DNA of 64,000 bases from Heliocidaris erythrogramma (lineage: Eukaryota; Echinodermata; Echinoidea; Camarodonta; Echinometridae). Positions 55,699-64,000 of the stretch are shown here, piece after piece (within the stretch, counting starts at the first letter, position 1; every line of letters starts with the position of its first letter). A model generated the notes under the pieces. That model had not been told where the DNA came from. It saw only the letters and a list, made by a program, of their open reading frames with translations, and did not search any database. The DNA is taken from assembly GCA_025617745.1 (NCBI GenBank), contig CM046862.1, positions 55,339,946 to 55,403,945 of the forward strand, given 5' to 3'. The translations under genes were made by a program, and so were the position numbers.

Positions 55699-58600
55699 GT
55701 AAATGTTAATGAAGGATTTTACGAACACTTGAAAATGGACTAACATTATGTTCAATCGGGTAGTTTTCCCTTTGGTCCCATATATCGAAATTTATGCGGG
55801 TTGGCTTTGCTCATGATTAGGTTTTTTACAATTTGTCAGGGTTTGTCATACTTCGTTCCTTCTAAAACTCTAGAGAAATCATTTATAAGGGTACAATTTG
55901 AGTTTACTTATCAATATACACATTGAATTGAAACTCTGTGGGTGAAATTTGGATATTTAATCATGTTAATTGACTTTTTTTTTATTGTTATGCTATGTCG
56001 TGACTAGCCAGGATTGGCCTTGGTCATGTTGGTGAGTGTAAAAAAAAAAAAAAAATTAAATGGCTATACGCCTTTTACAGCACGAAGCCAGGCGTTCTTC
56101 CCCAGCAATCAAATTGCGCATGGGTTAGCAGGACATGAAAATGCCCTGAAAAGTGAAATCACCACTGATCACACTTTTCTGATAACTCCCGCGACCGACA
56201 GGCCATTCCCCACAGCGTTTCCTCCTAGGGAAACGTTTGGAATTAGAATCTCTTTTTGATATTACGTATTTTTACCCCAAAATCCCCCAAAAGATAAGAA
56301 ATTTCTGGGAACTCACCAGTGTTTGTGTATCCATGCCTCCTCTTGTCATGCAGATATAAAATGGCGGCTGCGTGTGACAGCGCGAGCTGTCGGTGACGTA
56401 TAGTTTCAATTATGGTTGTATCGCACGCAGCCGCCATTTTATATCTGCATGACAAGAGGAGGCATGGATACACAAACACTGGTGAGTTCTCAGAAATTTC
56501 TTCTCTTTTTTTGGATTTTTGGGTAAAAATAGCTTCAATCAAAAAGAAATTCTAATTTCAAACGTTTCCCTAGGAGGAAACGCTGTGGGGAATGGCCTGT
56601 CGGTCGCGGGAGTTATCAGAAAAGTATGATTTCAGGGCATTTTCATGTCCTGCTAACCCGTGCACAATGTGATTGTTGGGGATGAACTTGCTTTTTTTTT
56701 TTTTTTTACACTCACGAAGCCAATCCTGGCTAGTCGTGACCAGCATTCAGGCATTCACGTTTTAACTTTTAATTTTTTCATGCATGCCATGTAACTTAAG
56801 TCTTGGCTGGACACGAACCGCCTTCTAGTTAAGCCGGGAGGCTCTTCTCATTTCGGACTGGGAGACTCCATTGTTACAGACTTATGGGGTGTTGCAAGAA
56901 AGTTGCGATTGATTGCAAGTCGCAACTGATCGGTACTGACCAATCAAAATCATTGTTGCAAGCGCATCTTCTTGAATGGGCAGACCCTGAACCATTCAGA
57001 ATGGTTGTTCTAATTTGCTTTACAATTTGCAATTGATTGCAACTTTCTTGCAACACCCCGTTAGTTTTGTCAAGAATTGTGGTAGGTGTTCAGGGTGTTT
57101 GGGAGACGATCTCCCATTACGGATACATGTACAAATTTTCTTTGCATTTGGCTTTCCAGCAAAGCCAAAGGCTTTAAAAGACTAAAGTAAAGGGATCACC
57201 TTCCTTGACCTTGGGCCTCCTTTCTACCAGTACCATGTCTACCATCTACTTTGAAAATTCACTGTCTACTTTTGTTTGTGTAACATTTTTTGTTGTGATC
57301 AACTCACAAAACAAATGAAATGGGCTTCTGACATCAGAGAGCAAAAAATTTGGCTGAGAATAAGTGCCTTGGTGGTGGTGGTGTTTCTCTTGTCCTCTTC
57401 AATTCAATTCAATTCAATTCAATTCAAAGTCTCCAAATTTGGACGTGTGCCTGAACTGCAGTGTGTACATGTACATGTGTTATGTACATGCATGGAAGTA
57501 AGACAATATATCGCACTTGACTACAATTTGCGCACTTTGCAATCTATCATAAAGTTTAAAAGATTTCGAAAATATGGCACCAATGGATAGAGATTAGAGG
57601 AACCTAAAATTACGGACAAAATTTTCTTGGAAATTCGGTGAGAAATTATAAAAATATTTGCGTTCGTAGTACCCCCCAAAAATGTGAAGTTACCAACAAG
57701 GGTTCACTTTAAGAGAAGATGTCATCAAACTTGCAAGTTAAAAGCGATATAAAAACATTGTATGATATATTCCCTTTCAAGGGATGCAATTATCTAACTT
57801 TTGACGGATTGGTACATTGGATAAATTAGCTGTAAACTCACTTGCGCAAAGTTTGGACTCTTTGATTTTATGACCATTATCGAATGTTGAGATCGCGATT
57901 AAGCCTGAGTCATATCGAATATTTCATAAACCGGGATTCGATGGCTTTGATTCGATCGAATACCGGTTAATCGATAAATGATGTGCGGTGAAAACAGAGT
58001 TGCACACAGTTGCACGCAGTGCATGCACCATGCACCGGTGACCGGTCCGCTGGCATCACGGGCATATGTATGGGCTCTCGCTGCTCGAAATTAACGATAG
58101 CCCGCTAGCCAATGGCTAGTAAAAATCACAGCAGACGAGCCAAAATCTTAAGTTTCTAGTCCGTATGGCTAGCCAAAATATCACTAGTGTCGCACGAAGC
58201 GATGCTCATTGTCGACACACCCGACAGTGATTCAAATTCAAAGAATTAATAATCTTACTTTGTCTTTGGAGAGCTGAATGGAACACGTTTGTTCGATGCC
58301 AAAAAAAAAACCAATACGAAATAAACTTTTCGTCGCTCAATATAGACTCGACTTCATTCAGCTTCAGAGATCATTCAGAAGTAATTGCCAATTTGATGAG
58401 AGTGTGATATTAGTTATTGCGAATTAAGTAGGAACACTCGTACTCATGCCCGTATTTATCATGTTCAATTATACAATTGTCAAATTGACAATGCAGAGAG
58501 AGTGCAAGAAAATTATCGTAAACTTCAGTTCGTAACGACAAAACGATTTTTTCCATAGAGAAAGCACAGGTAAAGCGTGACGTCCTCCGCGAGCGAATTA

Positions 58601-61600
58601 GCGAAAGTTAGCCAACAGTTTGAACTTTGAAGTCGCCTTCACGTTCTCTGCTAGTATATATGCTGTACGTTACGGAGTTTCTTTTTTTATTTGATTTTTT
58701 CATGGTGGCTACGGTAGTCAAAAATCTGGCGGACTACAAATCGATGCACCGAATTTGCCAAAACGTATTCGGGATTCGATGTCTTCGATCGAACACCGGC
58801 TAACCAATCGATTCGACTCAGGCTTAATCGCGATATCTCTGAAATTCATTGTGGATTAATTTTCTTTGTTGGACCCATTTTTTAGTCCAAAATTTTGCTT
58901 TCAGTTGGTAAAAATCAATCTAAATAAAGTAATGTATAATATCATGGATTGGATATCACATTCGTAACCATTTAAAAAGTCTATATGCAAACTTTGGTCA
59001 CCCCATTCTTGTATGTTGTACCACTTTACTAATGCACAGATTTGCTAAAAAACATGAACTGGGTATATTGAGCAATTTTATTGTACTTTGTATACATGTA
59101 GATCTTGGTAGTCTGTAACAGGGGTGAATCCAGGATTGTGGAAAGGGGGGGGGGGGGGGCACACAAATCATGAACAACTTTCCGACAAGCAAAAAAACGG
59201 TTATCAGATTCAAGGGGGGGCAGCACAATGTATACTTTTCTTTCAGGAGCGGGGGGGGGGGGGGGGGGGGGGGGGCCACTTCCGGCCCTGGGGTGGTATT
59301 CAAATCAAAACGCGCATTAAGTTAGCATTTTACTTAGCATTTGGCTTGGCTAAGTAAATTAGCTTAACTTGTTGCTTGTGCGCAGCTTACACTGCTCCAT
59401 GTATACTAGAAAGCCATGTACCTGCCAATCAAGTAACTGGCTTAAGTCTGCTAGGGAGCTGTCTTAGACTTAGGGTAAAATACTCAGCAAAAAGATTCAA
59501 CTGCATACCAAAATTGCTGAAGTATTTTATCTCGGCCGAAAACTAAACTACTCATATTTCATTGAATTGAATACGGGCCCAGGTCTTATATTGCACTAGA
59601 GCAGGAATCTACCCAACTTTTGTTTTTGAAACTTATGTGTTAAACTATTTCCAATAATAATTGTCTGTGATTGTACTTAATGTTTTCAGTCTCCAACTGA
59701 GATTGGCCTTTAAAGGAGAATGAAACCCTGGGGAAATATCAATTTTAATGAAAAGAGGATAGAGAGAAGCAATTTAAAAAAAAGTTCCATCAATATCGGT
59801 TACGAAATGAGAAAGTTATGAAAGTTTGAAAACACTCAATTTACTATATGGCGATCCTCAAATTGGCAATGTTGCTTCAAAGTGACAGGTTTAGTAGTAC
59901 AGTTCTCCATATGTTTGTTCACAAAACTTCATATTTTCCCCATTATCAAGGTGCAGCTTATCTCCTTAGCTCAAGATATGGGAAAAATTTGACAAAATAT
60001 ATGTTGAGTTCACAAAAAACCAAGCAGCATCTTTAGAGATAGTGGAGGAAATATGAAATTTTGTGTGCAAAACATATTGAGAGTTGTATTACTAAACCTG
60101 CCATTTAGAACTTGAAGTAACATTGCCAATTTGAGGATCGCCATAGAAAGTTAATTGAGACTTTTCAAACTTTCATTTTTCATTTTGTAACCGATTTAGA
60201 TGGAACATTTTAAAAATTGCTTAGAACTCTCTATCCCTCTTTTCATTTAAATTGATTTTTCCCCAGGGTTTCATTCTCCTTTAACTGGTAGCTGCCTCTT
60301 TGACAAAAAATAGCTGCAATTCATAACACGCAAGATTTATTTTGTTTCAGGTAGCCGAGTTAACCATTTTTGTTTTGCTCTTGTCTTACAGTTTGCCTGA
60401 GGGCTGTCGGAGGAGAAGTCGGAGCAACCTCTACCCTGGCTCCCAAGATCGGTCCCCTTGGTCTGGTAAGTCGCTCACATAGTGGTTCTTAGGTAGCTTA
60501 AAGGGATACGCCACCGGGCGGCCGTGGGGAAAGTCAGGATTGCGTAAGCCCCATACACTCGTCCACAAAGTTTGTGCGTCGAAAGCGTCCATGTTGTGCG
60601 GCGACCAGTCTGTCCGAGGTTTGCGCCCCGCGGGGCAACGGCACGATCAGGTAACGATCACGGTGCCCTCTGGCGGCATAAAAACGTCCACAATCTGCGG
60701 TTCAGTATCCCTTTAAAGTTCAGTTCTGGGCCCTGTTTCATTAAGCTGTTCGTAAAATTACGCATGACTTTACGAACGACTTGAAAATGAAGTGCCAGAA
60801 AGGATGCCCAAAGTTTTTCCTGATGTTTTAACAAAGTGTGACGGTATTTCCAATAAACTCAATTACATTATGGCAAAAAATATACTTTGCAAAAATGTTT
60901 GTTATAACAAGAATGGTAATCTACATCTGCACAGTTCAACTTTAGTTGATGCAGTTAAAAATGATTGAGCATCCCATTTGGCTTATCATATTCAAAGACC
61001 CTATCCAAAGAGGAAAATAAATTTTACCAATTATACATCAATGGAAAGCTTATTTCGGAAAGGTTGATCATGTCTACACAAGAATGAGTTGTTTACTGCG
61101 AGGTTTTGGAAACAAGAAAATGATAAGAAATTGACCCAATCTCGCTGAAAAGCACATGGGACTGGTCTGCAAGCACAGACCCTAATTTGACACTTTATCA
61201 GAAAATCATTGTCTTGAGAGAAGCCTAACCAGCTACCTCCTGGGGAATGTTTCATCAAGTGTCTTGTCAGTGATATTTACTGACAAATTTTAGCGTTAAC
61301 CAATCAGATGCAAGGATTTCAGTAGCTTATACCAGTTGTCGGTAAAAATCACTGACAAAACGCTTGATGGAACGTTCCCCTGGTCATGTCAGTATTGGTC
61401 AGGAACACCTGTGATACAGGGCCTGTGGTAGTCTTACAGTGCAGACACTCCTTTTCGACTTACCAGGGTTTGTGTCTGCAAACTACATGTACATGTAGCA
61501 TGGGACGGCACACATGTGGCATGAATGCTCAGCCCTAACACTCTTTCTCATCATATTTCAAATAGGGAATTTAAAGAGCTATCCTTTCCAGGGAGGTGTT

Positions 61601-63637
61601 TCATAAAACTGTTCGTAAGTTACGCACGACTTTACGCACGACTGGTGATCAGTTCTTGTGCTAAAGGATTAAGAATCTGATTAGTATAGCACCCAAGAAC
61701 ATGTTCCAGTCATTCGTAAAGTCATTCGTAACTTTACGAACAGCTTTATGAAACACCACCCAGGGGACATTTCTACTATGATGTTTTTCCGAACTGACAT
61801 GTATAAAATGAATGAGAAAGTTCACAAATTATTTTTCACCTTTCCCTCTTTTAAAAGAGAAGGTTGAGGTCTTGTAATAGTGAAAATATGTTGTGAGCTT
61901 TCTCATCTTTTATGTCAGTTTGGAAGAAGGACATGGAGAAATGTCCTCTGTAAAAGATTGCTCATCATATGTGACCCTCCACCACAAAACGACCAATAAG
62001 TCGGAAATTTTGTTTTTTTAATTTCAGCACAGTTTGAAAGCTTAGATTCTAAGCTTTAAAATGATATACAAGTTGTCTTCTATAGACTAAGCAAACCCTT
62101 ACAAATTACAATGAGAATGTCAGAGTGTCAGACAGGGTAATGACCAAAACAATATAGAAAACGAGCTCTAAAGGAGCGTGACCATTTAAGAGCGCCTAAT
62201 CTGCGTCCTATTGTTTGTCGCACAAAAGGTGGTGTCAAAACTCCAAAGCTTACTTTGTGAAGTACTCATTGGATTGGGTTGAAACTTTCCGTACCTTCAG
62301 AATAGATATACATTTATTTCTTTCCTTCTGTAGATTTTTAATATCAGGCAACTTTTTGAGTTATACCAGAAAGCGATGTGAAGTACGATCCCAATAAGCT
62401 GACTCACAAAGTTTGAAATGTCCATGAAAAAAATGGTCATTTTGAAGGAGAGTAAAAACATATTTCAATATGGTATTTTACTCCGAAATTTTGTCAGATG
62501 GTAGATTATATCTATACTTTCAGAAAATACCAAAAACTTAAAATATATATTTCCACCCCCAAAAACCTTTTTTCAGCTGTTTACCCTAAAACTCCCATTG
62601 CGACTTATTGGTCATTTTGTGGTGGAGGGTCACATATGCCTTCTAAACTCAGAATACAGTGGAAACTGGTTATGAGGAACACTGTTATGAACAAGGTGAT
62701 TTTACCAGTCTGATTTTCTTTGTATTCTATTGTTCTTTAGCCCTGTTATAACAAGGTTTCAATATAAAGCTCTAGGTACTTTTTTTGGTCCCAAGGAATT
62801 TGATATAATGAGGTACCACTGTATGAGAAATAGTTAAAATGTTTTGACCAAAGTTTGATGCCAGGGGAGCGTGTCATTAAGCATTTTGTCAGTGATTTTG
62901 ACTGACAAATTTGCTCTCAGCCAATCAAATGCAAGGATTTCAGGAGCTTATAACAGTTGTCTGTAAAAATCGATGATAAAACGCTTGATGAAACGCTCCC
63001 CAGGTGTGGTTTTTGTCCCATACATATGTTCCTTTGTGCTATACATATGTTCCTTTGTGCTGTGCACGTGACCTCAAGCAAGATGGAGTCAAATTATTAT
63101 CATTTTGATCGTTTTGAAAATCTCAGTGTACGCGAATTGGTATGCATGACATAATCAACTTTTTCAGTCTTCTGACCAGAACTTAAGTTTTTTAGGGTCA
63201 TGACTCCTGAATTGGAATTTTTGCGAAACCATTTTTTTTGGGGGAGGGGGGGTCGGACTAATTTGGGTGACAAGGTAGCTGGAAAAAAAAGAAAAATATG
63301 TCGTCAGTTGTATAAATATGTTGTCACATTTCCAACAAATTTGCTAACCATTATTCAAATCGTTGAAGATCCATTTTGCAATGAGTTCTCTCTCAATATT
63401 ATTGAAACATTGTGCAGCTTTAGTCTTCATCCCCCTTATCGTTTTCTTTCACACAGTCCCCCAAGAAGGTGGGAGATGACATCGCTAAGGCCACCCAGGA
63501 ATGGAAGGGGCTGAAGATCACCGTCATGCTGACTATCCAGAACCGTCAGGCCAAGGTCAGTGTGGTCCCCAGCGCATCGTCTTTGATCATCCGTGCCCTC
63601 AAGGAACCTCCTCGTGACAGGAAGAAGGTCAAGAACA
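55662..63637 (+). CDS. RPL12: Ribosomal protein L12 (eL/uL11), gene-level span, 3' end beyond window
   Basis: Exons at 55662-55698, 60392-60465 and 63457-63637 join in phase to encode residues 1-97 of about 165. The protein is the large-subunit protein of the GTPase-associated centre (uL11 family), which binds the thiostrepton-loop region of 28S rRNA. Recognised blocks are [12 protein letters not shown], then [19 protein letters not shown], then [33 protein letters not shown] and [14 protein letters not shown]. All are highly similar to animal RPL12, and no break is seen. Introns are 4.7 and 3.0 kb and are filled with MITEs and palindromes. The remaining exons (from the IKHSGN-type segment on) lie to the right of 64000. 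Confidence 0.95.
55998..56740. repeat. 743-bp palindrome in RPL12 intron 1 with mirrored exon-like arms
   Basis: The outer ends GTCGTGACTAGCCAGGATTG and its inverse pair, and similarity continues through both arms of about 360 bp (ACACTCACGAAGCC, GCCATTCCCCACAGCG, CCTAGGGAAACG) to a spacer of about 40 bp. Read outward from the centre each arm has GCAGCCGCCATTTTATATC, then ATGACAAGAGGAGGCATGG and CAAACACTG followed by GTGAGTTC, a possible first exon with donor. The centre contains TGACGTA. Confidence 0.85.
56884..57061. mobile_element. Hairpin MITE (GGGGTGTTGCAAGAAAGTTG)
   Basis: Starts GGGGTGTTGCAAGAAAGTTG and ends with its inverse CAACTTTCTTGCAACACCCC. About 176 bp, inside RPL12 intron 1. 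Confidence 0.85.
57397..57427. repeat. (AATTC)n pentanucleotide run
   Basis: Five to six copies of TTCAA/AATTC. The same 5-mer is the 3' tail of LINE B (16488-16513), and a similar run occurs at 51714-51738, so it may be a LINE tail footprint. Confidence 0.7.
57892..58834. mobile_element. Foldback element in RPL12 intron 1 (ATCGCGATTAAGCCTGAGTC)
   Basis: It starts ATCGCGATTAAGCCTGAGTC and ends with the exact inverse. Sub-terminal TCGAAT and ACCGG motifs also mirror. The interior is non-coding with GGCTAGCC-type words. Superfamily not determined. Confidence 0.75.
59120..59290. mobile_element. Decayed GGCGGATCC-family fragment with long G runs
   Basis: GGGGTGAATCCAGGATTGTGG followed by G runs at 59143 and 59250 and the CACAATGTATA word shared with 45205-45554. 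Ends are not intact. Confidence 0.5.
59714..60280. mobile_element. TTAA foldback MITE, family D (AGGAGAATGAAACCC)
   Basis: TTAA at 59710-59713 and 60281-60284. The left arm AGGAGAATGAAACCCTGGGG matches the inverse right arm CCCCAGGGTTTCATTCTCCT exactly, and the arms pair for most of their length (GCGATCCTCAAATTGGCAAT). It ends about 110 bp before the second RPL12 exon. Confidence 0.9.
60392..60465 (+). CDS. RPL12: RPL12 second coding exon
   Basis: Acceptor CTTACAG, donor GTAAGT. Encodes [19 protein letters not shown] then IGPLGL, including the split first codon. It is the conserved uL11 N-terminal domain loop. Exit phase is 0. Confidence 0.96.
60503..60712. mobile_element. TTAA MITE family A, internally deleted copy
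   Basis: TTAA at 60499-60502 and 60713-60716 with ends AGGGATACGCCACC and GTATCCCT. About 85 bp of interior present in the 292-bp copy is missing. It starts 37 bp after the second RPL12 exon. Confidence 0.9.
61239..61382. mobile_element. MITE, CTGGGGARYGTTTCATCAAG family
   Basis: Starts CTGGGGAATGTTTCATCAAG; the inverted end is CTTGATGGAACGTTCCCC. Interior words TGACAAATTTT and GATGCAAGGATTTCAG are shared with 29857-30043 and 62862-63004. Confidence 0.85.
61590..61763. mobile_element. MITE, GGTGTTTCATAAARCTGTTCG family
   Basis: Starts CAGGGAGGTGTTTCATAAAA and ends CTTTATGAAACACCACCCAG. Related to 7495-7829 but shorter. Confidence 0.85.
61972..62634. mobile_element. TA-flanked element with TGTGACCCTCCACCAC ends
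   Basis: The inverted ends TGTGACCCTCCACCACAAAA and inverse match for about 36 bp through ACGACCAATAAGTCG-type sequence, with TA on both sides (61970-61971 and 62635-62636). 663 bp with no transposase. Confidence 0.88.
62657..62821. mobile_element. Tigger/pogo-like MITE (CAGTGG ... CCACTG)
   Basis: Starts CAGTGGAAACTGGTTATGA and ends ATAATGAGGTACCACTG between TA dinucleotides. A related fragment lies at 63710-63780. Confidence 0.8.
62862..63004. mobile_element. MITE, CTGGGGAGCGTTTCATCAAG family
   Basis: Starts CAGGGGAGCGTGTCATTAAG and ends GATGAAACGCTCCCCAGG. Third copy of the family in this window. Confidence 0.85.
63457..63637 (+). CDS. RPL12: RPL12 third coding exon
   Basis: Acceptor TTTCACACAG, donor GTAAGT. 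Encodes 60 residues from [12 protein letters not shown] to [10 protein letters not shown] plus one base, with no gaps relative to the animal family. Confidence 0.96.
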
Positions 63638-64000
63638 GTAAGTAAAAAAAAAAATCTTTCAATGCTAGATTTAGTCCTTCCTTACCGAGAAGGTGGGTTA
63701 GTAGGTTTGGTACAGTGGAAACTCACTACAACAAGGACCATGAAAATTACCTTGTTATATCAGGAATCTCTGTATATTGGATTAAAAAAACAAAACAAAC
63801 ATAGACCTGGGTTGGTACTCTCAGATTTATTTAGTTTTTGGTAATGCTGCCACCAGTGTTTCGCCATTTATAAGGTCAAAGGTGATATTTCTGATGTCTT
63901 GTGTGCGCTCTGCAGGCCACATTTCTTGACCGAAGTATTTAAAATATTTTGTTATTATTCCCCCATACCTTTAGTACATGCGACAGAAAATACCAACTAT
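63638..64000. other. Start of RPL12 intron 3, running off the window
   Basis: Begins with the GTAAGT donor. Contains a Tigger-like fragment (ACAGTGGAAACTCACTACAA at about 63713). No further exon before the end. Confidence 0.8.

Noticed and set aside
60466..63456. snoRNA in RPL12 introns
   Set aside because: Ribosomal protein introns often host snoRNAs, so C/D and H/ACA boxes were looked for by eye; no convincing box pair at proper spacing was seen, and the intron is mostly MITEs.
1..64000. CRISPR arrays, prokaryotic operons or phage genes
   Set aside because: No regularly spaced short repeats with unique spacers and no dense coding; all strong signals are eukaryotic splice structures and transposons.

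Overview
This window looks like repeat-rich, low-GC animal genomic DNA, most likely from a sea urchin or other echinoderm. The evidence is GT-AG spliced genes with short exons and kilobase introns, CR1/L2-type non-LTR retrotransposon fragments, dense TTAA- and TA-flanked MITEs, many G/C homopolymer runs of 10-25 nt, and a 500-N scaffold gap. There are no operons, no prokaryotic promoters or ribosome binding sites, and no CRISPR array. Most long open frames are low-complexity or repeat read-through.

Two host genes are well supported. On the minus strand, 11395 to 1309, lies a multi-exon gene encoding a protein like the 'sterile alpha motif domain-containing protein 3-like' family. Seven exons were recognised. 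The exons within each of two blocks join in phase, while at least one SAM exon and one exon before the last were not found. On the plus strand, from about 55538 to beyond the right edge, lies the ribosomal protein L12 gene. Three exons are visible, giving residues 1-97 of about 165. It has a TOP-like pyrimidine start and an 0.8-kb polypurine tract just upstream. A tRNA-Arg(TCT) gene lies at 32007-32077 inside palindromic arms.

The rest is mobile DNA. From 15.7 to 18.9 kb one LINE is interrupted by another. From 19.2 to 20.9 kb is a TTAA-flanked element with an acidic open frame. From 22.3 to 26.7 kb a large inverted repeat carries a RecQ-like helicase cassette in one arm only, and two MITEs in that arm whose empty TTAA sites survive in the other arm. 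From 30.8 to 42.0 kb is a mosaic of duplicated blocks. In it, one copy has gained the tRNA palindrome and the other a 1.4-kb element with TIRs; a frameshifted LINE remnant also lies here. From 42.5 to 49.4 kb further duplicated blocks contain a 1.6-kb TTAA-flanked element with a THAP zinc-finger exon. They also contain a piggyBac-like element nested inside a TA-flanked MITE. At 53.8-54.0 kb is a short element whose 5' end resembles the Alu domain of 7SL RNA. The RPL12 introns hold a 743-bp palindrome with mirrored first-exon-like arms and a close run of MITEs.

The strongest novelty is internal proof of transposition: several insertions can be compared with their own empty sites within this window. 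This links at least six otherwise unrelated TIR families to TTAA insertion with termini starting AGR.
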